64,000 nucleotides of DNA from Lichenicoccus sp964242335. GTDB lineage: Bacteria; Pseudomonadota; Alphaproteobacteria; Acetobacterales; Acetobacteraceae. The stretch covers positions 1 through 64,000 of the forward strand of contig CAXTAY010000004.1 of NCBI GenBank assembly GCA_964242335.1, given 5' to 3'. A program made the position numbers and the translations under genes. The notes under the pieces were generated by a model. It made no database searches and was not told the DNA's origin. It saw only the letters and a list, made by a program, of their open reading frames with translations. Below, one piece after another: positions 44,019 to 53,674 of the stretch. Within the stretch, counting starts at the first letter, position 1. Every line of letters starts with the position of its first letter.

Positions 44019-45663
44019 CGGCCGGCGTCTGGACCGGGTAGTCGTAGGGCCGGAAATCCACCGTCGGCGGCTCGTCGAAATTATGCGCGGGCGGCGGCGA
44101 GCTGGTGGTCCATTCGAGGCCCTTGGCGTCCCACGGGTTGGCGGCCGCGCGCCGACCGAACCAGAGCGACCAGATCAGGTAGACCATCGGGAACAGGTAG
44201 CCCGCGGCCAGGATCAGCGCCCCGGCCGAGGACAGCACGTTGAGCAGCTGGAACTCGGCCGGATAGTCGTGGTAGCGCCGCGGCATGCCGAGATAGCCGA
44301 GGATGAACTGCGGAAAGAAGGTCACGTTGAAGCCGGCGAAGATCAGGAATGCGGAGATGCGGCCCCACGCCTCCGGATACATGCGGCCGGTGAATTTCGG
44401 CCACCAGAAATGCAGCCCGCCGAGGAAGGCGAGCATGGTGCCGCCGACCATGATGTAGTGGAAGTGCGCGACCACGAAGTAGGTGCCGTGCAGGTGCTCG
44501 TTCACCGACAGCGTCGCCAGGAACAGGCCGGTCAGGCCGCCGAGCACGAACAGCCCGATATAGCCCATCGCGTAGAGCATCGGCGTGTCCAGCCGGATGC
44601 TGCCCTTGTAGATCGTGGCCGTCCAGTTATAGACCTTCACCGCCGAGGGCACCGCGACCGCGAAGCTCAGCACCGAGAACACCACCGCGGCGGTCTCGCT
44701 CTCGCCGTTGACGAACATGTGGTGGCCCCACACGAAGAAGGTCAGCGAGGCGAGTCCGATGCTGGCATAGGCGACGAAGCGGTAGCCGAACAGGCGCTTC
44801 TGCGCGAACGCCGGCACGATCTCGCTGATTACGCCCATGCCGGGCAGCACCATGATGTAGACCGCCGGGTGCGAGTAGAACCAGAACAGGTGCTCGAACA
44901 GCACCGGGTCGCCGCCGAGCTTGGGATCGAACACGCCGATGCCGAAGGCGCGCTCCATCACCAGCAGGATCAGGGCGATGGTGATCACCGGGGTCGCGAG
45001 CAGGAAGATCAGGCTGACGGCGTAGTGCGTCCAGACGAAGATTGGCATGCGGAACCAGGTCATGCCCGGCGCACGCATGGTGTGGATGGTGACGACGAAG
45101 TTCAGCCCGGTCAGGATCGAGGAGAAGCCGACGACGATCACGCCGAGCAGGGCCGGGATCACGTAGGTGTTGGAGAAGGTGGTGCTGTACGGCGCGTAGA
45201 AGGTCCAGCCGGTATCCACGCCACCGACCACCAGGTCGGCGAAGGTGAACAGCGCGCCGGTGGTGAAGATGTACAGGCTGAGCAGGTTCAGGCGCGGGAA
45301 CGCCAGGTCCTTGGCGCCGATCATGATCGGGATCAGGAAGTTGCCGAACGTGGTCGGGATCGATGGGATCAGGAAAAACCAGACCATCACCACGCCGTGG
45401 ATGGTGAACAGCTTGTTGTAGGTGTCGTTGCTGAAGATGGCACCGTTCGGCACCACCAGGCACAGCCGGACCAGGCCCGCCGCGATCGCGCCGATCACGA
45501 AGAAGGCGGTGATCACCGCAAGATACATCAGGCCGATCCGCTTGTGATCGGTGGTGAGGAACCAGGAGCGGAGCGTGTGATCCTCGTGCAGGTAGTCGGG
45601 CGGCCGACCGATCGTCGAGTGCGGCGTCGAGGGGTCGCGCAGGGGGGAGTCGAGGGGGCTCAT
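44011..45663 (-). CDS. ctaD: Cytochrome c oxidase subunit I, A2-type
   Basis: Catalytic subunit with low-spin heme and the heme-CuB centre. The 550-residue product has about 12 helices, the heme ligand region FTIHGVVMVWFF, WGHHMFV, and VAHFHYIMVGG. Around H265 the sequence is YSHPAVY: the D-channel glutamate of A1 oxidases (HPEVY) is replaced by alanine and the preceding Tyr263-Ser264 give the YSHP signature of A2 oxidases. This is also known from caa3 of Rhodothermus marinus. Overlaps subunit II by 4 bases. Confidence 0.95.
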   Translation of the reverse strand: MSPLDSPLRDPSTPHSTIGRPPDYLHEDHTLRSWFLTTDHKRIGLMYLAVITAFFVIGAIAAGLVRLCLVVPNGAIFSNDTYNKLFTIHGVVMVWFFLIPSIPTTFGNFLIPIMIGAKDLAFPRLNLLSLYIFTTGALFTFADLVVGGVDTGWTFYAPYSTTFSNTYVIPALLGVIVVGFSSILTGLNFVVTIHTMRAPGMTWFRMPIFVWTHYAVSLIFLLATPVITIALILLVMERAFGIGVFDPKLGGDPVLFEHLFWFYSHPAVYIMVLPGMGVISEIVPAFAQKRLFGYRFVAYASIGLASLTFFVWGHHMFVNGESETAAVVFSVLSFAVAVPSAVKVYNWTATIYKGSIRLDTPMLYAMGYIGLFVLGGLTGLFLATLSVNEHLHGTYFVVAHFHYIMVGGTMLAFLGGLHFWWPKFTGRMYPEAWGRISAFLIFAGFNVTFFPQFILGYLGMPRRYHDYPAEFQLLNVLSSAGALILAAGYLFPMVYLIWSLWFGRRAAANPWDAKGLEWTTSSPPPAHNFDEPPTVDFRPYDYPVQTPADV

Positions 45664-46619
45664 GGCGTCTGCTCCGTGCCGGCGTGGTCCGCATCGGTCC
45701 CGAGGCGCTTGATGAAGGCGACCAGCTTGGTCATGTCCTCCTCGGGGATGACCCCCTTGAAGCTCGGCATGACCTGCCTGTAGCCGGCGATCAGGTGATC
45801 GTCCGGGGCGAGGATCTTGTCGCGTATGTAGCTTGCGTCCGCGACCACGGTGCCTCCCTGCTGCATCGGCACCGGGTTGCCGTAGAGCCCGGCGAGCGAG
45901 GGCGCACGCACCGTGCCGCCGCCGCCGTGGCAGCCGCTGCACCCATAGCTCGAGAACAGGCCGCGCCCCGCCTCGGCCAGGCTCTGGTCCGAGCCCGAAT
46001 GTTCCAGCCAGTCCGCGTAGTCGGCGGGCGGCATGATCGTCAGGATGCCGACCATCTTGGAGTGGTCGGTGCCGCAGAACTCGCTGCACAGGATCCTGAA
46101 GGTGCCGGCCCGGTTGGCCTTGAACCAGAGCTGGGTATAGCGGCCGGGAAGGGTCTCCATCTGGATGCGCAGTGCCGGGATGTACAGCGAGTGGATCACG
46201 TCCTGCGAGATCATGTTGATGACCACCGCGTCACCGGTGGGCACGTGCAGGTTGTTGATCTCAGCCTGTCCGCCGGGGTGCTGGAACTTCCACATCCATT
46301 GCCGGCCGATCGCATCAATCGCGATCGCGTTCGCCGGCGCGTGCTTGTGGGTGTCGAACATCCTGGCACCCCAGACGAAGAAGATCAGCGTCAGGGCGAA
46401 CGGGATGATCATCCAGCCCAGCTCGAGCATGCGGTCATGGTTGGCGCGGCGGGTGCGCACCACCTTGCGTCCGTCGGCGTAGCGGACGGCGAAGATCGCG
46501 ATCGCGATGAACACCGGCACGACCAGCAGCAGGGTCAGCAGGGTGAACAGGAAGATCAGCTGGTCGGTCTCCGTGGCACTCGCCGAGGCGGCGGCCGGCC
46601 ACAGTGCGAGCGGGTTCAT
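45660..46619 (-). CDS. ctaC: Cytochrome c oxidase subunit II with fused cytochrome c (caa3-type)
   Basis: The product has 319 residues. It has two membrane helices (about 21-45 and 66-86), a periplasmic cupredoxin domain with CuA ligands H143, C178, E180, C182, H186 and M189, then a C-terminal cytochrome c domain with CSGCH (227-231) and an axial methionine probably in QVMPSF. The fused heme marks a caa3 oxidase that can take electrons directly from a neighbouring complex. First oxidase gene, 28 bases after the small membrane protein of the ACIII set. Confidence 0.95.
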   Translation of the reverse strand: MNPLALWPAAASASATETDQLIFLFTLLTLLLVVPVFIAIAIFAVRYADGRKVVRTRRANHDRMLELGWMIIPFALTLIFFVWGARMFDTHKHAPANAIAIDAIGRQWMWKFQHPGGQAEINNLHVPTGDAVVINMISQDVIHSLYIPALRIQMETLPGRYTQLWFKANRAGTFRILCSEFCGTDHSKMVGILTIMPPADYADWLEHSGSDQSLAEAGRGLFSSYGCSGCHGGGGTVRAPSLAGLYGNPVPMQQGGTVVADASYIRDKILAPDDHLIAGYRQVMPSFKGVIPEEDMTKLVAFIKRLGTDADHAGTEQTP

Positions 46620-46647
46620 CGCGACGCGTCCGCGTTATCGTGGCGGA

Positions 46648-47166
46648 TCACGGTGCGGCCTCCAGGCTGCGGCCGACCATCAGCGTCCGCGCGCGGTCGA
46701 TCGGGATGCGCGCCCGGGCATGGCCGGCATCGATCCAGGCATAGCCGTGCAGCAGACGATCCTCGTTCGCACGCAGCACCGCGAGGTCGTGCACCGGGTG
46801 CGCCTGCAGGTTCGGCTTCGGCGGCTGCAGCGGCATCGTCTGCTCCGCGGTCAGCGGCGGCCGCTGCTCACGCCGCTGCTCGCGCAAGCTGCCGAGCAGC
46901 AGCAGCATCAGCCCGATCACCGCCACCACCGACCCGCCGAGTGCGACCGTCAGCCACATCATGAGGCGGCCACTCATGTCCTCGGTCTCGTGGCCCGAGC
47001 CGCGCGACGCCTCGTTGGGTGGCGCCGAGGGCGTGCCGCGGCCGGAGGCGGCAGCCTGCGGCGCCGGCGGCACCTGGCCGCGGATCAGCATCCCGCGCGC
47101 TGCCGCGACCAGCGAGACGACGCCGGCGAGGCTGCGCCGCAGCCGCCTGGAGGCCGAGCCGCTCAT
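46648..47166 (-). CDS. Uncharacterised membrane protein of the ACIII-oxidase operon
   Basis: A 172-residue product. It has an arginine-rich N-terminus, a low-complexity stretch (about 35-62), one clear membrane helix (about 66-92; VALGGSVVAVIGLMLLLLGSL), and a soluble C-terminus that ends in YAWIDAGHARARIPIDRA. A similar tyrosine/tryptophan-IPIDRA ending is, from memory, common in small proteins beside alternative complex III or oxidase genes. The start overlaps the actF stop by 4 bases (ATGA). A later ATG at 46977 would leave just helix plus tail. Function unknown; it may join the ACIII-oxidase supercomplex. Confidence 0.7.
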   Translation of the reverse strand: MSGSASRRLRRSLAGVVSLVAAARGMLIRGQVPPAPQAAASGRGTPSAPPNEASRGSGHETEDMSGRLMMWLTVALGGSVVAVIGLMLLLLGSLREQRREQRPPLTAEQTMPLQPPKPNLQAHPVHDLAVLRANEDRLLHGYAWIDAGHARARIPIDRARTLMVGRSLEAAP

Positions 47167-48167
47167 CGTTGCCGCACCCGAAGGCGGTGCGTGCCGAGCA
47201 GGCTGGCGCTCAGGGCGACCAGTCCGAGAATCGCCAGCCCGTCCGGCAGCGAGACGGTGAACCGGCCGCGGAAGGCGGGCGTCACCAGCCACAGCGTCTC
47301 GATCAGGTGCACCAGCAGCAGCATCGCGGCGATGCTCGCGAGCACCCAGGGGACGCGCCGGAGCCGCGGCGCCAGCAGCAGGGCGAGCGTCAGCAGGCTG
47401 GCCGCGAAGCCGAACCACAGCGCCGTCCCGCCGAGCCCGACGATGCGATGCTGGTACCAGACGATCTCGTCGGGCAGGTCGGCGGACCAGATCACCAGGA
47501 ACTGGATGAAGTGCAGGAACACCCAGCCGGCCAGGGTCAGCAGCATCAGCGGTGCCAACTCGGTCGGCATCGACCGGCCGCTCGCGCCGAGCGCCAGTCC
47601 CAGGCAGGCGGCACAGAGGGCCACCGAGAGCTGCGCGCTGATCGCCAGCACCGCGAACGCCGACGAGTTCAGGCCGGGCTCGAGGAACAGGATCCAGTCG
47701 AAGGCGGCCAGGCTGGCGACCGCGGCATGCAGGCAGAGCCCGAACCCGGCCAGGGTGTGGCGCGGCCGCCGCGGCGGACGGCTGAACACCAGGCAGAGCA
47801 CCGTCCAGATCAGCAGGATCAGGGCCATGCGACCGTTGAACGGAGCGGGCGCCATCCAGCGCGCGAGCCCAGGCGACAGGCCGGGACGATGGTATAGCGC
47901 CTGCTCGCGCAGCAGCACCGGGAGTGCCGCCAGCGCCACCGCCGGCTGCAGCGGCAGGATGCGACGCAGCGTCGCGGTGAGTGGCCGGTCCTGCAGCCCG
48001 AGCAGTTCCAGCAGCATCAGCACCGGCAGCGCGCCCACCGGCAGCGACAGGCAGAACAGCCAGCCGGCGAGGTAGGAGGGCATCACCTGCATGCCGAGTG
48101 CGGCTGCGAGCAGCCAGGCGAGCGAGGCCAGCAGGCCGACGCCGAGGATGATGCGGCCGCGGGTCAC
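47163..48167 (-). CDS. actF: Alternative complex III subunit ActF
   Basis: A 334-residue membrane protein with about ten predicted helices. By position between the monoheme cytochrome and the oxidase genes, and by its helix-rich sequence (SYLAGWLFCLSLPVGALPVLML, GWVFLHFIQFLVIWSADLPDE), it is the second, shorter quinol-site-type subunit of ACIII. GTG start overlapping actE by 4 bases. Confidence 0.82.
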   Translation of the reverse strand: MTRGRIILGVGLLASLAWLLAAALGMQVMPSYLAGWLFCLSLPVGALPVLMLLELLGLQDRPLTATLRRILPLQPAVALAALPVLLREQALYHRPGLSPGLARWMAPAPFNGRMALILLIWTVLCLVFSRPPRRPRHTLAGFGLCLHAAVASLAAFDWILFLEPGLNSSAFAVLAISAQLSVALCAACLGLALGASGRSMPTELAPLMLLTLAGWVFLHFIQFLVIWSADLPDEIVWYQHRIVGLGGTALWFGFAASLLTLALLLAPRLRRVPWVLASIAAMLLLVHLIETLWLVTPAFRGRFTVSLPDGLAILGLVALSASLLGTHRLRVRQR

Positions 48168-48739
48168 GGCGCAGCGGCCAGCTGGGGCGTCGCGATCAGA
48201 CGAGCCCGGTCCTCCGCCGGCAGGCTGGCCACGTCGGCGTTCTGGCTGAGCTGGAGGGCGCGTATGTAGGCGATGATCGCCCACCGGTCGGCCGGCGAGA
48301 CACGATCGGCGAAGCTGTACATCGCGCCGTAGCCGTGGGTGATGGCGTCGTAGAACAGCCCGGCATCGGCGTGCCGCAGCCTGCCCTCGACGAAGGAGGG
48401 CGGGTGCGGAAAGCCGCGCTGCACGATCATGCCCTCGCCGTTCCCGGCGCCGCCGTGGCACGGGGTGCAGAAGATGGCGAACCGCTCGGCGCCGCGCCCA
48501 AGCAGGGCCGCGTCGATGACGGAAGGTGCGGTCACCGGAGGATTGGGCATGTCGCGGGCGACCGTGCCGGCGACCGGCTTGCGCATGGAGGCGGCGTCGT
48601 CGAAGAACGCGCTGTGGTCCCAGGTGCGGGTGTGCTGCTGGGTGTACATGTCCTGCCTCTTGCAGGCGGACAGGGCGGCCAGCGCCGCCAGCGCCGCTAG
48701 GGCGGCAGCTGCCAGCCGGCCAGGCCGCGTCGGGTTCAT
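48164..48739 (-). CDS. actE: Alternative complex III subunit ActE, monoheme cytochrome c lipoprotein
   Basis: A 191-residue lipoprotein. The signal peptide is built of repeated ALAALAALAAL and ends in lipobox LSAC at about residue 26. One heme site CTPCH with GGAGNGEG behind it, and a likely methionine ligand in GAMYSF, define a class I cytochrome c. In ACIII this subunit passes electrons on to the oxidase. ATGA overlap with actD. Confidence 0.88.
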   Translation of the reverse strand: MNPTRPGRLAAAALAALAALAALSACKRQDMYTQQHTRTWDHSAFFDDAASMRKPVAGTVARDMPNPPVTAPSVIDAALLGRGAERFAIFCTPCHGGAGNGEGMIVQRGFPHPPSFVEGRLRHADAGLFYDAITHGYGAMYSFADRVSPADRWAIIAYIRALQLSQNADVASLPAEDRARLIATPQLAAAP

Positions 48740-49302
48740 CGCGGCACCCGGCTGATCTGCCTGGGACGCTGCGCCAGCGTGCGCAGGATCCGTTCGACGG
48801 CGTCAGGATCGAAGCGGTCGTCGCGTGCCTCGATGGCGACGAAGTAGCGATCCTCGGTGACCTCGCCGAAATCGGGGATGTTGAAGGCGGGGTGGTTCAG
48901 CCGCGGCATCCGGTTCAGCACCAGGAAGGCCACGAACACCGAGAGCGTGCCGGTCAGCATCGCGAAGGAGAAGCTCGGCACCACGAAGGAGGGCCAGCTC
49001 ACCAGCGGCCGGCCGCCGATGTCGAAACGATAGGAGACGATGGTGGCGTAGAGGCACATGCCCATCATCGCGGCCGCGCCGGCGATGACGCCGATCAGGC
49101 CGAACCAGCCGATATGCTCGCGCGGCAGGCGCAGCACGTCGTGGATCTCCGGGATCGGCACCGGCGAGAAGGCGTCGAGCCGACCGAGATCGCGGTCGCG
49201 CAGCGCCATCAGTGCCGCCACCATGGCCCGTTCGGTGGTGAACTCCGCGCTGACGCCCCAGAGCGGCGGCTGCCGGCCGGCTTCGGCCTCAGCCACCGCC
49301 AT
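48736..49302 (-). CDS. actD: Alternative complex III subunit ActD (DUF3341)
   Basis: A 188-residue protein with two central membrane helices (IGVIAGAAAMMGMCLYA, SFSFAMLTGTLSVFVAFLV), the DUF3341 features PIPEIHDVLRLPREHIG and MPRLNHPAFN, and a C-terminal cytosolic or periplasmic ferredoxin-like half. Its start overlaps the end of actC by 14 bases. Confidence 0.9.
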   Translation of the reverse strand: MAVAEAEAGRQPPLWGVSAEFTTERAMVAALMALRDRDLGRLDAFSPVPIPEIHDVLRLPREHIGWFGLIGVIAGAAAMMGMCLYATIVSYRFDIGGRPLVSWPSFVVPSFSFAMLTGTLSVFVAFLVLNRMPRLNHPAFNIPDFGEVTEDRYFVAIEARDDRFDPDAVERILRTLAQRPRQISRVPR

Positions 49303-50707
49303 CCTCCCGGTCCGGCGACACGATGCGCCGGATCTCGTGCACCGACACCATCGGCAGGAAGCGGGTGGCCAGCAGCAGCAGGGCGACGAACAGCCCGAAG
49401 CTGCCGACGAAGGTGCCGAAGCCCCACAGGTTCATGCCGTAGCGGCGCGCGGCCGAGGGCAGGAAGTCATGCTGCTGGGTGATCACGAGGACCATGAAGT
49501 GGTCGGCCCACATGCCGGCGGCGACCAGGATCGAGACCGCCGCCAGGATCGGCGCCGAGCGGCGCATGAAGCCGAGCCAGAACAGCTGCACCGGCAGCAG
49601 CGCGCAGCCGATGATCATCCAGCTGCTCCAGGCGTTGGGTCCTGCGAAGCGGCGCGCGATGACGGCGCGGTCGTACCCGGTGCCGAGTGTGGCCGAGACC
49701 ACGAACTCGGTGGCGTAGCAGTAGAGATTGATCAGCCCGAGTGCGAGCAGCAGCTTGCCGAGCAGATCGAGGTGGCGCTCGGTGATGAAGGGCTGCAGCG
49801 GGTAGACGCTGCGGAGCAGCACGGTCAGCACACTCACCATCGCGATGCCGGCGAACAGCGCCGCGGCCAGGAACGAGACCGGCATCAGCGCGTCGTGCCA
49901 GCCGGGTTCCACGGTCCCTGCGAACATCACCGCGGCCCCGGTCTGCAGCGACACCACGAGCAGCGCGCCGAACAGCGCGATGATCCGGTAGACCAGGGTC
50001 CAGCGGTGCCAGTGTACTGCCGAACCGCGCCAGCCCAGGGCGAAGATCCCGTACAGCTGCGCACGGAACATGTGCCGCCGGCCGCCGTCGCGCTCGCTCG
50101 CCCGCTTGCCGCGGGCGACCGCGCGGTCGCGCAGGGTTGCGAGGTCCGGCAGCAGGCCGATGTACCAGAAGCTCAGGCAGACCAGCAGGTAGCTGATGAT
50201 GTCGATCGCGTCCCAGTACAGCGGGCTGCGCAGCTGCGGCCAGAGCAGCAGCGTGTTCGGGTAGGGCAGGTTCCAGAAGAAGAACCAGGGTCGCCCCAGG
50301 TGGATGATCGGGTAGATGCCGGCGGCAGCGGCGGCGATCAGCGCCATCGTCTCGGCGATACGGTTCAGCGCGCCGCGCCAGGCGAGGTCGGTGAGCAGCA
50401 GGATCGCCGAGACCAGCAGGCCGCCGCTGGCGATGCCGATCCACCAGTCGTAGCTGACGATGTCGAGCGCCCAGGTCACCGGGATGTTGTTGCCCCAGAT
50501 CCCGGTGCCCTCGTAGAGCAGCCAGGCGAGGCAGATGGCGAGCAGCCCGACCAGTGCCATGGCACCGGCGAAGGCGATCCACCAACGCCGGCCGGGATGC
50601 TCGAGCGCGATCGCCGCGACGTCGCGACCGATCGAGCGGTAGCTCTGCCCCGGCAGCAGCAGCGCGTCGTCGCCGAGGCTGTAGTCGGTGGCGAGCTGGT
50701 CGGCCAT
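49289..50707 (-). CDS. actC: Alternative complex III subunit ActC, NrfD/PsrC-like
   Basis: A 472-residue integral membrane protein with about ten helices of the NrfD family. Recognisable segments are YDWWIGIASGGLLVSAI, IHLGRPWFFFW and NLYCYATEFV. This subunit carries the quinol-binding site next to the Fe-S protein ActB. It begins 2 bases after the actB stop. Confidence 0.92.
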   Translation of the reverse strand: MADQLATDYSLGDDALLLPGQSYRSIGRDVAAIALEHPGRRWWIAFAGAMALVGLLAICLAWLLYEGTGIWGNNIPVTWALDIVSYDWWIGIASGGLLVSAILLLTDLAWRGALNRIAETMALIAAAAAGIYPIIHLGRPWFFFWNLPYPNTLLLWPQLRSPLYWDAIDIISYLLVCLSFWYIGLLPDLATLRDRAVARGKRASERDGGRRHMFRAQLYGIFALGWRGSAVHWHRWTLVYRIIALFGALLVVSLQTGAAVMFAGTVEPGWHDALMPVSFLAAALFAGIAMVSVLTVLLRSVYPLQPFITERHLDLLGKLLLALGLINLYCYATEFVVSATLGTGYDRAVIARRFAGPNAWSSWMIIGCALLPVQLFWLGFMRRSAPILAAVSILVAAGMWADHFMVLVITQQHDFLPSAARRYGMNLWGFGTFVGSFGLFVALLLLATRFLPMVSVHEIRRIVSPDREDGGG

Positions 50708-50709
50708 GC

Positions 50710-53652
50710 TCACCCGGGCGCCTCCCCGGGAGGCGCCATCCCGGCCAGGTAGGTGGTGCGCGGGCGGGTGTTGAGTTCGCCCAGCAGCGCGTAGTGGCGC
50801 GGATCCTGCCGCAGCGAGGCGACCGTGCTTGCCGGGTCGTGGAGATCGCCGAAGCTGATCGCGCGCGTCGGGCAGGCGCCCTGGCAGGCGGTCTGCACCC
50901 GGCCGTCCGGGATCGGCGTGTCGCTGCGGTCGGACTCGATGCGGGCCGCCGCGATGCGCTGCACGCAGTAGGTGCATTTCTCCATCACGCCGCGGGCACG
51001 GACGGTGACCTCCGGATTGCGCTGCAGGGCGATCGACGGCGCGACCCCGCCCGAATAGTCGAGATAGTTGAAGCGCCGGACCTTGTACGGACAGTAGCCG
51101 GAGCAGGCGCGGGTGCCGACGCAGCGGTTATAGACCATGAGGTTGAGCCCCTCGTGATCGTGCAGCGTCGCCTCCACCGGGCAGCCCACCTCGCACGGCG
51201 CCTGCTCGCACTGCATGCACGGCACCGGCTGGAAGTGCGTCTTCGGCGCATCCAGCCCGCCCTCGTAGTAGCGGTCGACGCGCAGCCAGTGCATCTCGCG
51301 GCCGAGCGCCACCTGCTCGGGCCCGACGACGGCGATGTTGTTCTCGGACTGGCAGGCGGTCACGCAGGCATTGCAGCCGATGCAGGCATCGAGGTCGATC
51401 ACCATCCCCCAGGCCCGCGCGTCGTCGGATCCGTCGCCCGGCCGCGGGCCGTACAGGGTCGGCGGGATCGCCGCGGCCGGATCGCCCACCGGCGCCGCCC
51501 CGATCGTCTGCACCCGGACGAAGTCGTGCCCCTCCATGCTGGAATGGTCCTGCGTCGTCGCCAGCTCCACCGTCTGCCCGGTCTTGCGCAGCGTGGCACC
51601 GCGCAGCCGCCAGGCATCGGCACCGCCGCGCAGGCGGTAGGCGTCGTAGCCGAGGCCGTCGAACAGCATGTCGGGCACCTGCCGGCCATAGCCCAGGGTC
51701 AGTCCGAGCGTGGCGTCCGACTGCCCGGGCAGGATCCAGACGACGCCCTCGACGGTGCTCCGGTTCGCGGTCACCGCGACCCGGTCGCCCTGCGACAGAC
51801 GCAGGCGCTCGGCGAGCGTCGGGGCGACCGAGATCACGTTCTGCCACACGATCTTGGTCAGCGGCTTGGGCAGCTCCTGCAGCCAGGCGTTGTTGGCGAC
51901 GCTGCCGTCCCAGACGGTGCTGTCGGGCCGAAGCAGCAGGTCGAGCCCATGGCTGGCAGCGGCAGTCGGTCGGCTGGCGGCCGCAGCCTGAAGCGTCACC
52001 GGCGACGGCGGCAATGCGGTGTCGGGCACGAAGCCGTCGTTCAGCATCGTCTGCCATCGCGGCGCGAAGCGCTCGGCGCTCTCCGCCTTCTGCCAGTAGT
52101 CGCGCAACAGGACTGCGCCGCCGCGCGGCTCGGGATCGCACAGCAGGGACAGGATCTCGGCCATCGAGCGGCTGCCGTACAACGGCGCTATGGTCGGCTG
52201 CATCAGCCCGACCGTGCCGTCGAGCGAGCGGGCATCGCCCCACGCCTCCAGCGGATGCGACAGCGGCAGATGCCAGTCGGACCGGTCGGCGGTCTCGTCC
52301 TGATACAGCCCGGCATGGATCTTCAGCGCGACCTTGGGCAGCAGCTCGGCGAAGCCGAGCGCCCCGGGTGCGTCGTAGGCCGGGTTGACGTCCAGCATCA
52401 GCAGCGCCCGCGTCTCGCCGGTGGCGATCGATTCGGCGAGGCGATCCAGGGGCTCGGCGGCGGTCGCGACCGGGTCGGTATAGAAGACGGTCCGGTCGAT
52501 GTTGCCCAGGGCCTGGTTCAGGCGATGCACCGCTTCCTGCACCTCGGCAGGCTGGGTGGAGCCGGCGATCACCAAGCTGGCGCCGGGTGCGGCACGCAGC
52601 GCCGCCGCGGCGCGTGCACGCCACAGCGAGAGCGGAGAGGCATCCGCCGAGGCCGCCGGCGCCCCGGTGACGTCGTCGAGCAGCGCCGTCGCCAGGGCTG
52701 CGATGTCGTCCGGCGTGGCCGCGAGATGATGGTCCGCCTTGGCGCCGGTCAGGTTCGGCAGCGCGTGCGCGGCGTGCAGCTCGAGCAGGTTGCCGCTGGC
52801 GATCGAGGCGCGCCTGGCGTCGACCCAGTCGCGGGCGACGCCGACCTGGCCCGCGCCGAGATCCAGGAAGTCGCCGTCGAGAGAGATGATGACGCGTGCG
52901 CGGTTGAACCGCCAGCGTGTCTCCAGCCTCCGTCCGAAGGCCCGGCCCGTTCCCTCGTAGAGCGCGCCGCGGTCGACCGGCGTGTGGCTGTGCCAGCGCA
53001 TGGCGGGGAATATCCGGCGCATGGCGTCGATCTGCGACAGCAGGGAGGGCGAGGTGAGGGGTCCGGTCAGCAGCGACAGGCCGCGCCCCTGGTCCGCCTT
53101 GAGGGCCGCGACCTGGCCGGTCATGGCGCCGCGGAAGGCGGCCCAGCTGCTCGGCCGGTCGCGGAAACGCACGGCCGCGGAACGTTGCGGATCGTACAGC
53201 CCCAGCACCGAGGCCTGTCCCAGCACGTCGGTGCCGCCCCGGCTCCAGGGATGCTGCGGATTGCCCTCGATCTTGAACGGGCGGCCGTCGCGGGTGGTGA
53301 CCAGGATGCCGTTGGCATAGCCGTCGACCAGTGCGAGCGAAGCGAAGGAGAGATCTGCTCCCGGCTGTGCACGTTCCGGCTGGTTGACGAACGGCACCTC
53401 CCAATCGCGGTCGTCGCCCCGGGCACGTCCGCCCGCGAGCCCGGACAGCGCCAGGGAGGCCGCCATCAGCTTGAGGAAGCGGCGTCGGTCGGGACCCGCG
53501 GCCAGCTCCGACACCGCCGGATATTCACGCGCCAGCAGCTCACGGAACGCCGGCGTATCGGCGAGCGCATCCAGGCTGCGCCAGGCCGAGCGACCGGACG
53601 GCATGCTGCCCAGCCGGGCGCGCAGGGCCGCAAGATCGTCGCCGCCGATCAT
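50710..53652 (-). CDS. actB: Alternative complex III subunit ActB, molybdopterin-oxidoreductase-like/Fe-S fusion
   Basis: The product has 980 residues. The N-terminal tail SAWRSLDALADTPAFREL precedes a twin-arginine motif (R56-R57-R58-F-L-K) and hydrophobic stretch, so Tat export is expected. A molybdopterin-oxidoreductase-like part (about 95-730) comes next; known ActB proteins have this fold without cofactor. The C-terminal ferredoxin part (about 745-940) has four cysteine clusters: CIGCNACVTAC, CMQCEQAPCEVGC, CVGTRACSGYC and CTYC...CQGAC. It would wire quinol oxidation in ActC to the ActA hemes. Confidence 0.93.
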   Translation of the reverse strand: MIGGDDLAALRARLGSMPSGRSAWRSLDALADTPAFRELLAREYPAVSELAAGPDRRRFLKLMAASLALSGLAGGRARGDDRDWEVPFVNQPERAQPGADLSFASLALVDGYANGILVTTRDGRPFKIEGNPQHPWSRGGTDVLGQASVLGLYDPQRSAAVRFRDRPSSWAAFRGAMTGQVAALKADQGRGLSLLTGPLTSPSLLSQIDAMRRIFPAMRWHSHTPVDRGALYEGTGRAFGRRLETRWRFNRARVIISLDGDFLDLGAGQVGVARDWVDARRASIASGNLLELHAAHALPNLTGAKADHHLAATPDDIAALATALLDDVTGAPAASADASPLSLWRARAAAALRAAPGASLVIAGSTQPAEVQEAVHRLNQALGNIDRTVFYTDPVATAAEPLDRLAESIATGETRALLMLDVNPAYDAPGALGFAELLPKVALKIHAGLYQDETADRSDWHLPLSHPLEAWGDARSLDGTVGLMQPTIAPLYGSRSMAEILSLLCDPEPRGGAVLLRDYWQKAESAERFAPRWQTMLNDGFVPDTALPPSPVTLQAAAASRPTAAASHGLDLLLRPDSTVWDGSVANNAWLQELPKPLTKIVWQNVISVAPTLAERLRLSQGDRVAVTANRSTVEGVVWILPGQSDATLGLTLGYGRQVPDMLFDGLGYDAYRLRGGADAWRLRGATLRKTGQTVELATTQDHSSMEGHDFVRVQTIGAAPVGDPAAAIPPTLYGPRPGDGSDDARAWGMVIDLDACIGCNACVTACQSENNIAVVGPEQVALGREMHWLRVDRYYEGGLDAPKTHFQPVPCMQCEQAPCEVGCPVEATLHDHEGLNLMVYNRCVGTRACSGYCPYKVRRFNYLDYSGGVAPSIALQRNPEVTVRARGVMEKCTYCVQRIAAARIESDRSDTPIPDGRVQTACQGACPTRAISFGDLHDPASTVASLRQDPRHYALLGELNTRPRTTYLAGMAPPGEAPG

Positions 53653-53674
53653 GACGCTGGCGATGGCATCGGGA

